Shown: piece after piece, positions 50,701-58,712 of the stretch
Layout: the number at the start of each line of letters is the position of its first letter
Numbering within the stretch: position 1 is the stretch's first letter
Source of the DNA: Mesorhizobium sp. Root102
Lineage (GTDB): Bacteria; Pseudomonadota; Alphaproteobacteria; Rhizobiales; Rhizobiaceae
Direction: 5' to 3'
Length of the DNA stretch: 64,000 nt
Assembly (NCBI RefSeq): GCF_001425625.1
Contig: NZ_LMCP01000048.1
Location: 129,907 to 193,906 of the forward strand
Notes under the pieces: model-generated
The model's input: only the letters and a program-made list of their open reading frames with translations
Told to the model about the DNA's origin: nothing
The model's database searches: none
Program-made: the position numbers and the translations under genes

Positions 50701-53636
50701 TTACGCCTCGGTGGACGGCCGGCGCTGACGCGGGCGCCGCGCAGCGATACGGTTTGAAGGCGGCGCAATCCGATGTCGCCGATGGTCAGGTCGTCGATCA
50801 CTTCGCCACCAGGCAGTTGCAGCATGAAGGGTGTCCGGCTTTCGGAAGAACCGCCGGTCGCCGCACCCGCCATCGCCAGGCCGCCGCCGGCATAACGCGG
50901 GATCGCGATCGAGCGGCTGAAACTGTCGACGGCGCCGCCGAACTTGAAGCCTCGAAGACCAGCGAAGATATCCTTGCCATAGTTCCAAGCATCGAGGACA
51001 TCGACGCCGATCCGCTTCACCGTTTCGGCCGTGAACACATATTCACCGTTCGACAGCCACGCCAAGATGCTGTCGGACTTAGGACCGCCAGGACCGCGCA
51101 CGGCGCCGCCGCCGGCAAAGCCGCCATGGGATCCGCCGCTTGAAGATGACGAAGAAGACGACGACGCGGCCTGCGCCCGCAAGGAAGCCGCAGCCGCAGC
51201 CGCCTCACGCAGCGCCGACAGGATGCGGGCAATCGCCGTGTTGATCTGCGCTGCAAGGCTGTTGACGATCGAGGCCAGACTGGAAAACCCGCCCTGGATC
51301 AGGCTCTGCATGCCAGACATGATCGTGCTGATCTTGCCGGGCAGGCTTTCGAACGGACCGACGATCGCCTGCGCAACCTGATCGGCATTGCCGGCGTCGA
51401 TGTTGCCGAGCGCGTCGCTGACGCCGGACGCGGCGGTCTGAGCGGCGGGCGCGATGCGGTCGACGTCGGACACGATGCCATCGACCGCCGCCGCCGCCGC
51501 GTCCGGCTTGATCGCGTCCGGCACGGCGGCGATGGAGTTGGTGACTTCGTTGGAGACGTTCTTGACCCGGCCAGCCGCCGATTCGGCGCTATCGGCGACA
51601 CCGTCGAGAGCAGCTTTCGACTGGTCGGCACGATGCGCGACGCCGTCGATGACGTCGAACACTTCCTTGGTGATGCCGCCGGCGCCGCCGCCGCGGATGA
51701 CTGTGATCTGATGATCTAGGTTCTGGACCTTGCCTGCTGCCTCGTCAGCGGCCGCACCGAGCTGTGTAACTCCAGTCGCTGCCTGGGTTGCGCCCTGGCG
51801 AAGATCCTCGATATTGCCGACGACTTTCTCGTCAAGCGTCTTCTGGATATCATCAAGCTCGCGGGTTCGTTTGGCGAGGGTGATGTTCGCGCGCACCAGG
51901 GCTTCGGTCTGGGTGTCGATATCGGCGCCCAGCGGAGCGGCAAAATCACCGCCTGCCTTCATGGCGTCGACGATCTGCTGTTGTTGCGCGACCTGTGCCT
52001 TTGCGTCCTCCAGCGCCGCTCGCGCGGAATCGAGATGCGCCTGCGCCAGGCGCTTCAGGTTTTCTTCCGCGCCCGGCACGCCCGCCTTGACCGCGTCGAT
52101 AGCCGCCTTCAGTTCATCAAGCGCGCTCTTGTGGGCATTGGTCGAGTTGATCCAGCCCTGCTGGTTCGTCTTCTCCCGATCCCATGCCGCGATGAGCAAT
52201 CCCAGCGCGCTGGCGATGGCGAGGATGACCCGGCCGGCAGGCGTCGCGAGCAGCGCGGTGCTGAGAAAGGCGAGAGCCTCGATGGCAAGCACGATCGCCG
52301 AGCGGAGCAGGCCGAACCCGCCGATCAGCTTGATGATCGAGGCCCCGATCAACAGTTCTCCGGCGCTGAGATTGGTGCCAAAAATGTTGTTCACGGCATC
52401 GGTGGTGAGTCTCGCCGCCTCGCGTAGCAGACGCATGGCGGGCAGCACGACGCCATTGACCACCTGCGCGAAATCCTGGCCGAAGCCAACGATGTTGTCG
52501 CGCCACTCAATCAGCCACCGGTTGTCGGCGACATCGGCGTCCCTGCCCGACAGCGTGGCAAAGAAGTCCTTGATGAAGACCGTCGCTACCCGGACGCCGT
52601 TCCTGACAAAATCGAGGATGGCGGCGCGGTTGCGGACAATGATATCGCGAAATGCCAAGGCACCGGCGGTGATGGCCGGCGCGAAGATCAGGCCGATCTG
52701 CTTGAGTACGCCGCCAACCGTCAGTTTCAATCGGTTGAGTGAATCGTTGAAGGCCTCGGCGGCCTTGATCTGCTCGTCGCTGAAGAATATGCCGAGATCC
52801 GCGCCGGTCTGACCGAGTTCCTTTATTTTCGCCGCGCCCTCGTTCAGGAACGGAATGAGCTTGGCGCCAGCCTCACCGAACAGCTTCAGCGAGACCGTCG
52901 ACTTGCGTGCGCCATCCGGCATCTTCTGGAAGGCGTCGGCGACCTCCAGCAAGAGCTGCTCGTTGGTCTTCAGCGTACCATTGGCATTCTTGACCTTGAT
53001 GCCGAGATCGTCGAAGCCGGTCGAGATGCCCTTGGTGGTTGCCTTCAGTTTTTCCTGCTTGCCCCCGAAACGCGTCACCTCGACGCCAATGTCGGCGAAG
53101 GCCTCAACGGTGTAGCCGACACCCTGCTTGATATCCTTGCCGGCCTGCCCAATGGCCGAACCGATCTTGGCTGCGCCCTTGGCGGTCTCGTCAGCGGACT
53201 TGATGATCTGCTTGTTGAAACCCGCCATGGCGACATTGAACTGCGCCTGCTCAACATTGGCCTCGCCTGCGGCAAAGGCGAATTTCTGATAGGCGTCGGT
53301 CTGCAGGCCTGCCGCCTGCGCCGCCTTGCCGGCAGCGTCGGCGGCTTCGGCCCCTGATTTGGCCAGCAACAGGATAACGGGTGCGGCGGCGGCGACACCC
53401 ACGGCAATGCCCGCGAAGGCCAGGGCGGTGCGCTGCGCAACCGTGGCAAGATCCCGGCCGAACGCATTGACGGCCGAGCCGAGATTGGCCAGCGAAACGC
53501 CCTTGGCGGCGGCGTCGATCTTCTTGATCGCCGCCTCGCCGGATGTGCCGAGCTGCTTCAGCTCGGATTCCATCTCCTGGCCGCCAAGCAGCTTGATCAG
53601 AATGTTGATCGCGTTGCGTTCTGCCAATTTAACCAT
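50697..53636 (-). CDS. Phage tail tape measure protein
   Basis: A 979-residue protein, the longest phage gene in the window. The N-terminus contains coiled coil (LIKLLGGQEMESELKQLG), hydrophobic segments typical of tape measures (FAGIAVGVAAAAPVILLLA, ALAFLSTALLATPAGRVILA) and a long Ala/Lys/Asp-rich helical middle. Near the C-terminus is a Ser-run followed by GGSHGGFAGGGAVRGPGGPK. It sets tail length; about 979 residues would correspond to a tail near 145-150 nm by the common 1.5 Angstrom per residue rule. Gene start at ATG 53636. Confidence 0.92.
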   Translation of the reverse strand: MVKLAERNAINILIKLLGGQEMESELKQLGTSGEAAIKKIDAAAKGVSLANLGSAVNAFGRDLATVAQRTALAFAGIAVGVAAAAPVILLLAKSGAEAADAAGKAAQAAGLQTDAYQKFAFAAGEANVEQAQFNVAMAGFNKQIIKSADETAKGAAKIGSAIGQAGKDIKQGVGYTVEAFADIGVEVTRFGGKQEKLKATTKGISTGFDDLGIKVKNANGTLKTNEQLLLEVADAFQKMPDGARKSTVSLKLFGEAGAKLIPFLNEGAAKIKELGQTGADLGIFFSDEQIKAAEAFNDSLNRLKLTVGGVLKQIGLIFAPAITAGALAFRDIIVRNRAAILDFVRNGVRVATVFIKDFFATLSGRDADVADNRWLIEWRDNIVGFGQDFAQVVNGVVLPAMRLLREAARLTTDAVNNIFGTNLSAGELLIGASIIKLIGGFGLLRSAIVLAIEALAFLSTALLATPAGRVILAIASALGLLIAAWDREKTNQQGWINSTNAHKSALDELKAAIDAVKAGVPGAEENLKRLAQAHLDSARAALEDAKAQVAQQQQIVDAMKAGGDFAAPLGADIDTQTEALVRANITLAKRTRELDDIQKTLDEKVVGNIEDLRQGATQAATGVTQLGAAADEAAGKVQNLDHQITVIRGGGAGGITKEVFDVIDGVAHRADQSKAALDGVADSAESAAGRVKNVSNEVTNSIAAVPDAIKPDAAAAAVDGIVSDVDRIAPAAQTAASGVSDALGNIDAGNADQVAQAIVGPFESLPGKISTIMSGMQSLIQGGFSSLASIVNSLAAQINTAIARILSALREAAAAAASLRAQAASSSSSSSSSGGSHGGFAGGGAVRGPGGPKSDSILAWLSNGEYVFTAETVKRIGVDVLDAWNYGKDIFAGLRGFKFGGAVDSFSRSIAIPRYAGGGLAMAGAATGGSSESRTPFMLQLPGGEVIDDLTIGDIGLRRLQTVSLRGARVSAGRPPRRK

Positions 53637-53660
53637 CCTGATGGCGCGAAGTCAGACAGA

Positions 53661-53678
53661 TTCGACAATTCTGTCGAA
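53661..53678. promoter_or_regulatory. Palindromic operator-like site before the plus-strand moron
   Basis: TTCGACA-ATTC-TGTCGAA is a perfect 7-bp inverted repeat with a 4-nt spacer, 32 bp before the ATG at 53710 and just outside the divergent tape-measure start. It may control the moron genes. Confidence 0.5.
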
Positions 53679-53709
53679 ATCCGTCATCCTCTTGGGAGGG
53701 GAAGAAACA

Positions 53710-54051
53710 ATGCGTTTCCGGGGACTATTGGTGTTAGGCGCCGCCGGCCTGTGTTCAGGCTGCGCAGCAGATTACTTGAACCACAACGATACCGTGACGC
53801 TCGCAGCAGGCGATGCAGGGCGCGCTAACATGCTTTTGCAGACAGTCGATCCGCTCAACCCGAATAGCCAGAACACGCATATTGAAGGCGACGGCACGCG
53901 TGCTGTGGCGGTCTTCAACGGGTATCGCACACCGCAAGCGGCCGGCGGCGCTAGCGTCTCTCAAGGCAACTGTCCGACTGACGAGAGCACCGCCGCTGAT
54001 GGCTCGCGTTGCGGGAAACGATCAGCCGAAAGCCGGCCAGGAGGCGCCTGA
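53710..54051 (+). CDS. Small lipoprotein-like exported protein (prophage moron, gene 1)
   Basis: A 113-residue protein with the strong ribosome site GGGAGGGGAAG before ATG 53710. The leader MRFRGLLVLGAAGLCSGC ends with a lipobox-like LCSGC, after which ADYLNHNDTVTLAAGDAGRA begins. Short lipoproteins with this NHxDTVTL start are found in rhizobia and are sometimes called pilus-assembly-related, but the function is unknown. It is on the strand opposite to the surrounding tail genes. Confidence 0.78.
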   Translation: MRFRGLLVLGAAGLCSGCAADYLNHNDTVTLAAGDAGRANMLLQTVDPLNPNSQNTHIEGDGTRAVAVFNGYRTPQAAGGASVSQGNCPTDESTAADGSRCGKRSAESRPGGA

Positions 54052-54052
54052 A

Positions 54053-54367
54053 ATGCGATACGTGAAAATTGCCCTCGTGTTGCTGCTGGCGGCCCTTACC
54101 TTCAGAGCAGATGCCGAGCCGTCAAACATTGCCAAGGTCAAAGTCCAGCTGGCTGAAATAAGAACCTCGATCGTCGACAAGGACGAAAAGACGAAACGCA
54201 TCGCACACACCGAAGCCGGCTTTGCCCTGCTTGCTGTCAGCGAAGCGGAGTTACGGTTGGCAAAACTCGCCACGGATGGGTCTGATGACCACATGACGGA
54301 ATTCGATGCCGCAATGATCAATTTGAAGACCGCCGTGCGCCAATTCCTCGCCGCCGCCGGTCCTTAG
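54053..54367 (+). CDS. Small secreted protein (prophage moron, gene 2)
   Basis: A 104-residue protein from ATG 54053 with GGAGG about 9 nt upstream, 1 bp after the previous stop. A clear signal peptide MRYVKIALVLLLAALTFRADA is followed by a helical, Lys/Glu-rich body (KVKVQLAEIRTSIVDKDEK). Its stop overlaps the stop of the convergent DUF6441 gene by 4 bp. No known family is recognised. Confidence 0.72.
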   Translation: MRYVKIALVLLLAALTFRADAEPSNIAKVKVQLAEIRTSIVDKDEKTKRIAHTEAGFALLAVSEAELRLAKLATDGSDDHMTEFDAAMINLKTAVRQFLAAAGP

Positions 54368-55017
54368 TCGCTGTTGAACGCACCGGCAAAGATCTCCGGC
54401 ATCCGGTCTGCCGCCTTGTCGGCGATCTCCTGCACCGAAAACCTGTCACGCAAAGTCACCGACGAGACGCCGACGAACAGCGGCACCGCCGATGTCTTGC
54501 GGCCAGGCGAAGCACCGCGGCGCAACGCGCTCAACGTCACCGGCGCCGCACCCGACTGGCCGCGCCGGTTGGTGTCGATGTTGGCCGCCAGCAGGGGACG
54601 ATGCCCTGGCCGGTCGATGCGGAACAGCGGCCCGACCTGCCTGATGTAGAGCGCAGGCGTCATGCGGCTGTTGCCGATGCGCTTGGGCGCGTTCGACAGC
54701 GGCAGCCACAGAAGCGGCTTGCCCGATATGGTGCCGCCATCCTCAAAGATCCCCGAATAGGGGATCAGGTGATAGATCTGGATCGTCGGATGCGTCGACA
54801 GCGCGCGCTGCGGGTAGACGACGACTTTCAGCGTGTTTTGCCAGCGCGGACCGAAGCCCGCGGCGGCGATGTCGGATCGGGCGCCTTGCTTGACGATGTC
54901 GGCGACCTTGTGCGCGGTCCCCATCGACGCGGATTTGACATCGCCGGTTGCTGCTAGCATGGCGGCGTCGAACTGCCCGGCAGCCGCCTGCACGAAGATG
55001 GAAAGGCCGCTGCTCAC
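54364..55017 (-). CDS. DUF6441-family phage tail-associated protein (217 aa)
   Basis: A 217-residue protein starting at GTG 55017 on the stop of the tail-chaperone extension. It carries the conserved IYHLIPYSGIFEDGGTISG and LWLPLSNAPKRIG blocks of DUF6441. Members lie between tail chaperones and tape measures in many alphaproteobacterial phages, as here, though the moron genes now separate it from the tape measure. Role unknown. Confidence 0.85.
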   Translation of the reverse strand: MSSGLSIFVQAAAGQFDAAMLAATGDVKSASMGTAHKVADIVKQGARSDIAAAGFGPRWQNTLKVVVYPQRALSTHPTIQIYHLIPYSGIFEDGGTISGKPLLWLPLSNAPKRIGNSRMTPALYIRQVGPLFRIDRPGHRPLLAANIDTNRRGQSGAAPVTLSALRRGASPGRKTSAVPLFVGVSSVTLRDRFSVQEIADKAADRMPEIFAGAFNSD

Positions 55018-55225
55018 TGGCCGTCCTCCGGCGGGGCGTCTAGGCGGGTCCTGATCGATACCGCCGCGACCAGCTGGCGCGGCGTGAAGTTCATGCAGGT
55101 CTCGAACGAGAAGCCGTGGCCGATCAGGTAGACGATCGCTTCCGCGATCTCGTCGCCGACGCTGCCGGCTGGGCGTCGCTTGCGCCTCTCATCGCCCTGA
55201 TGTCGGCGGCGAGAGAGGCGAGACC
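55014..55225 (-). CDS. Tail assembly chaperone, frameshift extension (GT-like, no own start)
   Basis: This frame is open from about 55301 to the stop at 55014 but contains no usable start before a Met near its end. It encodes a protein-like segment IAEAIVYLIGHGFSFETCMN then FTPRQLVAAVSIRTR, typical of phage tail-chaperone second parts. A -1 slip at the heptamer 55226-55232 would join residues 1-109 of the upstream gene to these 70 residues, giving a 179-residue fusion. It ends in GTGA shared with the next gene. Confidence 0.7.
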
Positions 55226-55552
55226 GTTTGGGAACGATGTCCGCAACGTCGCCAGGATCAGCGAGAACTGATCGCCGGCCGGCAGGGTTTCGGCCTTGTC
55301 CTCATAGGCCTTCTCGCCGGATTTCCCGAGGCCGGCGACGATGATGGCGACGATGACGTCGCCGCCGATCGCCATGACCAGCGCCGCCAGTTTTTCGACA
55401 TCCGAGGTGCCGCCCTCGATGGCGCTGGCGAGATCCGGGAAACGGCGCAGGATGGCGATGATGCCTTTCGAAGGAACGCCCCTGACAAGCAGGGTCTTGC
55501 CCCGGATCGAAACGACCTCCTCGGCCGGACCAAGGTCGAGCAGGTCATCCAT
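55124..55552 (-). CDS. Tail assembly chaperone, zero-frame product (142 aa)
   Basis: A 142-residue mostly helical protein (MDDLLDLGPAEEVVSIRGKT, then FPDLASAIEGGTSDVEKLAALV), located between tail tube and tape measure as gpG-type chaperones are. Its 3' end overlaps a second frame with no start, and the slippery heptamer CCCAAAC lies in phase at codons 107-109. The start ATG overlaps the tail-tube stop (TAATG). The zero-frame tail after the slip site is basic and low-complexity (SATRSRKRSST), as often seen in frameshifted chaperones. Confidence 0.82.
   Translation of the reverse strand: MDDLLDLGPAEEVVSIRGKTLLVRGVPSKGIIAILRRFPDLASAIEGGTSDVEKLAALVMAIGGDVIVAIIVAGLGKSGEKAYEDKAETLPAGDQFSLILATLRTSFPNGLASLAADIRAMRGASDAQPAASATRSRKRSST
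55226..55232 (-). other. Programmed -1 frameshift slippery heptamer
   Basis: On the minus strand C CCA AAC is in the exact X XXY YYZ phase of the zero frame (codons TTC CCA AAC). A -1 slip here leads into the open GT-like frame. The context matches the conserved tail-chaperone frameshift of long-tailed phages. Confidence 0.75.
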
Positions 55553-56079
55553 TACGCGGTGACCCCTGCCTGCTGGCGCACGGTGAAGCGGCCGAAGCGG
55601 CCGTCCGCCTTGTTGACATCGCCGATCAGCGGGATCTGGGCAAAGTCGTCATTGTCGGCGAGCAGATTGAAATCGCCGCTCGGCGACAGCGTGACGTTGC
55701 CCTCGAAATCGATCATCGGCCCGATCGTGTTGGTGGCGGTCAGCCTGATGTCGACTGTCAGATTGGGCGACGTCAGCGGATCGATGATCTGATCGCCGGC
55801 CGTGTTGGTGTCGACCGTCGACAGCATGAACATCGCGATGTTGCGCGCGGTGTTCTCATCCAGCGTCGCCTTGATCGACGCGGCAACCACGGTAACGGCG
55901 GTGAAGTCCTTGGCGCGCAGGCCGACGCGAGCCGTGTTGTGCTCTTTCTTGGTCACGGTCGGCGTGTAGACGAAGTCGACCAGGTTGCCGGCGTCGACAT
56001 AGTCGGCATCGCCGGGCAACTTCATTTCCACGAAGGCGGCCGGGATGCGGTAGTTGGCAGTCGAGGGAGAAGCAGGCAT
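55552..56079 (-). CDS. Major tail (tube) protein
   Basis: A 175-residue protein MPASPSTANYRIPAAFVEMK.. with the pattern of phage tail tube subunits: alternating strands, the central GLRAKDFTAVTVVAASIKA and PLTSPNLTVDIRLTATNTIG, ending FGRFTVRQQAGVTA. It lies directly before the chaperone pair as expected. It would polymerise around the tape measure. Confidence 0.82.
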   Translation of the reverse strand: MPASPSTANYRIPAAFVEMKLPGDADYVDAGNLVDFVYTPTVTKKEHNTARVGLRAKDFTAVTVVAASIKATLDENTARNIAMFMLSTVDTNTAGDQIIDPLTSPNLTVDIRLTATNTIGPMIDFEGNVTLSPSGDFNLLADNDDFAQIPLIGDVNKADGRFGRFTVRQQAGVTA

Positions 56080-56103
56080 GGCAGTCTTCCTTTCAGGTTG
56101 AAA

Positions 56104-56553
56104 TCAGGTGGCCGGTTCGAGCGCGTAGGTGAAGGTGAAACCGACACCAATGCCGCCCTCCATCGAGCGGCCGCGCTCGGTGACGGTGTTCGACCCGTCG
56201 TAGCGGATCGACTTGCCGTTGATGGTCAGCGCCAGCAGCGCCGTATCCGTAAGCACCGCATCGATCAGCTTGCGGCGCATCCGGTTCAGATCGGTGCCGA
56301 CGTTCTTGGCCGTGGAGGCGAGCCGGAACTGCACCTCCGGCATCATCGCCACGCGGCGTTTGGTGTCTGCCTTATGGCTGAATGGATCTTCGGGGTTGGC
56401 CAGCTCCTTGCCGTCGAGCACGACGACGGCCGGCATGGCCGAATCGGGAATGCTGGTTTCGTTGCGAAGCGGATTGAGCGTTGGATCGATGCCGCCAGCC
56501 ACGACAAGCAGCCTGGCAAGGATGTCTTCGCGCCTGTCTTCAAGTTCAGCCAC
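56104..56553 (-). CDS. Tail terminator/completion-like protein (149 aa)
   Basis: A 149-residue protein from GTG 56553 with a helix-strand pattern RREDILARLLVVAGGIDPTL, then PAVVVLDGKELANPEDPF and RMRRKLIDAVLTDTAL, as in phage tail terminator or minor tail Z/U-type proteins. It lies between head-tail joining and tail tube genes, the correct place. Overlaps the preceding gene by 8 bp. Confidence 0.75.
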   Translation of the reverse strand: MAELEDRREDILARLLVVAGGIDPTLNPLRNETSIPDSAMPAVVVLDGKELANPEDPFSHKADTKRRVAMMPEVQFRLASTAKNVGTDLNRMRRKLIDAVLTDTALLALTINGKSIRYDGSNTVTERGRSMEGGIGVGFTFTYALEPAT

Positions 56554-56893
56554 GGATTTCCTCCAGCATCAGCCGCAGTTCGCCGCCGGCCTCGCCGGTC
56601 GGCGCCGGCAGCGGCTCGTGGTTGATGATCTTCCAGTCCTTGCCGTTCATCGCCAGCGTGCCGTTGTCGACATCTTTTGGCTCGATGCCCTTGGCCGCCA
56701 GTTCGCTGGCGCGGACAGTGGCGGCGGGACCGATCGTGGCGACATCGACGCGGTTGAAGGCGATCATCTGGCCGACCGTCTTGTCGATGGCGCGGATGGT
56801 TTCCGGCGGGTTGCCGCAGGCGACGGTCAGCACCGCATCGACGGCGATCGGCGAGGCATAGAGCGCATCGTAGTGGATCTGCCAGATGCTCAT
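56546..56893 (-). CDS. Head-tail joining-like protein (115 aa)
   Basis: From ATG 56893, a 115-residue protein MSIWQIHYDALYASPIAVDA.. with the small beta-barrel pattern of head-tail joining (gpFII/stopper) proteins, ending GGELRLMLEEIRG. It overlaps both neighbours (ATGA at its start). The family match is by order and fold pattern only. Confidence 0.72.
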   Translation of the reverse strand: MSIWQIHYDALYASPIAVDAVLTVACGNPPETIRAIDKTVGQMIAFNRVDVATIGPAATVRASELAAKGIEPKDVDNGTLAMNGKDWKIINHEPLPAPTGEAGGELRLMLEEIRG

Positions 56894-57213
56894 GTCGCCC
56901 GCCTTGTCCTGGCCACGAAGGCGAATTCCCAATGGCCGATGCGATTGGCCCCGGCATTGGCGTCGATATGGGCGTAATAGGTGGTGCCGGCCGTCAGCGC
57001 GACGTCGTCTTCGATGATGCCGCGATAGTTGCCTTCCGATGCGGTGACATAGGTCAGGGTTGCCGGCCAGGTCTGCCCGGAGACATTCGTGCCCTCGGCA
57101 TCCTTCACCGTCACGCTGACATCGGCGTCGTTGACGAAGCTACCCTCGATCGCGCTTTTCAGCCCGACGACCTCGATCAGGTTGGTGTTGTCGACGTAGA
57201 CGACGCAGGTCAT
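56890..57213 (-). CDS. Small beta-sandwich phage protein (107 aa)
   Basis: ATG 57213 follows GGGGAAG; ATG 57231 is an alternative. The protein is a small Ig-like beta domain (VSVTVKDAEGTNVSGQTWPA, then TYYAHIDANAGANRIGHWEF) of the type used as decoration or fibre-base modules. It lies between the fibre genes and the head-tail joining gene. Confidence 0.7.
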   Translation of the reverse strand: MTCVVYVDNTNLIEVVGLKSAIEGSFVNDADVSVTVKDAEGTNVSGQTWPATLTYVTASEGNYRGIIEDDVALTAGTTYYAHIDANAGANRIGHWEFAFVARTRRAT

Positions 57214-57261
57214 TCTTTTTTGCTTCCCCATTCGCGGCCTTCGCCGCTCACCGCCTCTTGG

Positions 57262-57468
57262 TCAGTCATCCGTCCTGATCTTGCCGGCGAGCAATGGGCC
57301 GGCATCGATATCGCCTGAAAGCGCGGTCTTCATCTGCAACGAGGCCCCGAGCAGCGGCCGGATCGAAATGGCGCCGAGGATCAGCGTGGCGATCGGCGGC
57401 GTGACGGCATCGGCCCAGCAGTCTGTCCAGCAATCGAGCCAGCAATCGGCCCAGACGGTGCCAATCAT
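57262..57468 (-). CDS. Small phage protein with WxDC tandem repeat (68 aa)
   Basis: A 68-residue protein whose N-terminus after MIGTV repeats the tetrapeptide WxDC (WADC, WLDC, WTDC, then WADA). The remainder is a mixed hydrophobic, Gly-rich segment. The ATG overlaps the stop of the upstream fibre gene (ATGA). I know no family; the repeat could be a metal- or disulfide-linked element of the fibre base. Confidence 0.6.
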   Translation of the reverse strand: MIGTVWADCWLDCWTDCWADAVTPPIATLILGAISIRPLLGASLQMKTALSGDIDAGPLLAGKIRTDD

Positions 57469-58709
57469 GGAGCTGGGCCGAACTTGTCGCCGGTCGAGCC
57501 GTCGCCGGTCAGCAGCGTGTCGTTGATCGATTGCATGTTGGCATCGACCTGGCCCGAGACCGTGAAGGAAAGGCTGTCCGTCTTGGTCTTGACTGCCCCG
57601 GTATCGGCCTTGACGGCGCCGACATCGGCGCTGAGCGATACCCCTGCCGGCGCGCCTAGGCGCGCCATCACAGCATCGGCCGCCGCGATGACCAGCGACT
57701 GGTCGGCCGGATCGCTCGGCAGGTTCGCCGTCTTGCTGTCGATGGCGACGACGCCGGCCAGGATGGTGGTGGCCTTGCCGTCGATCGTGGCGATGCTGGC
57801 ATTGTCAGGCGCGGTGTAGCCAGAGGCCGGCAGCCGCGTCGACACGTCGGCGTCGAGGTGGGCCATGCGTGCCATCGTCACGCCGGCATCCACCAAGGCG
57901 GTACCGACTTCCGCGTTGACGGCGGCGGCATCGAGCGTCGAGAAGCCCGTCGCGGTCGACCATGCGCTGTCACCATGGCTTGCCAGCGAGACGAAGGCGG
58001 CGGCAATATCGGAGGCATCAGCCGGGTCTGCCGGCAGATTGTCGGTCTTGGCCTTGACCAGCGCCACCTGCGCCAGCACGGCATCATCGGCGCCGGCTAG
58101 AGCGGTGGTGAGTTCCTCGTTGGTCGGCAGATCGTCGACGCTGGTCTGCAAGGTGGCGACGGCCGAGTCTGTCGCAAGACCGCTCTGTATCTCGGTGACG
58201 GCCGATGTCGCCAGTTCGCCCGATCCGATCGCGTCGGCCGCGATTGCGGCGTTGGTCAGCACGTCATTGGCCATGGCGCCGACACTGGCGTCGATGCGGC
58301 CGGAAACCAACGCGGCCGGCACGCGCGTCTGGATATCGTTCGTATCCGACTGCACCGCATCGACCGAAGCCTGCGTCGCCAGGTCGTCGAACTGCTTTGC
58401 CGCCGTCTGCAGATTGATGGTCAGGTCGCACCATTCGGCGCCAGCGGCATCACTGAAGATGATGGTGATGTTGTCTGAGTTGGTCTCGGCTTGGCTCAGC
58501 GTCACCTTGACCAGCTTCGACGAAGCCGGCGTCACGACGGGCAAGGTGTTGAGATTGGCCAGCGCGCCACCGTCGAGCGAGATCTTGACATCACCGGCGG
58601 CAAACGTCGGGTTGCTCTGCCACTGCCCGTTGGCCGTGCGCGGCGCCAGCGAGACATAGAAGATCGCGCCGGCGGCACCGTTCTTGACGATCGGGAGATA
58701 GCTGCTCAT
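57465..58709 (-). CDS. Phage tail fibre-like protein (414 aa)
   Basis: A 414-residue protein: an N-terminal beta domain (to ~100), then a long Ala/Asp/Thr-rich helical shaft with repeated KxxNLPxDPADxS blocks (KTDNLPADPADAS near 215 and KTANLPSDPADQS near 320) and VGAVKADTGAVKTKTDSL. The shaft pattern is typical of trimeric fibres in rhizobial phages. It lies next to a second, shorter fibre gene. Confidence 0.78.
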   Translation of the reverse strand: MSSYLPIVKNGAAGAIFYVSLAPRTANGQWQSNPTFAAGDVKISLDGGALANLNTLPVVTPASSKLVKVTLSQAETNSDNITIIFSDAAGAEWCDLTINLQTAAKQFDDLATQASVDAVQSDTNDIQTRVPAALVSGRIDASVGAMANDVLTNAAIAADAIGSGELATSAVTEIQSGLATDSAVATLQTSVDDLPTNEELTTALAGADDAVLAQVALVKAKTDNLPADPADASDIAAAFVSLASHGDSAWSTATGFSTLDAAAVNAEVGTALVDAGVTMARMAHLDADVSTRLPASGYTAPDNASIATIDGKATTILAGVVAIDSKTANLPSDPADQSLVIAAADAVMARLGAPAGVSLSADVGAVKADTGAVKTKTDSLSFTVSGQVDANMQSINDTLLTGDGSTGDKFGPAP

Positions 58710-58712
58710 GGC

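Noticed and set aside
51730..52812. 360-codon plus-strand frame opposite the tape measure
   Set aside because: Ser/Ala/Arg-rich shadow of the tape-measure coding strand with no start signal.
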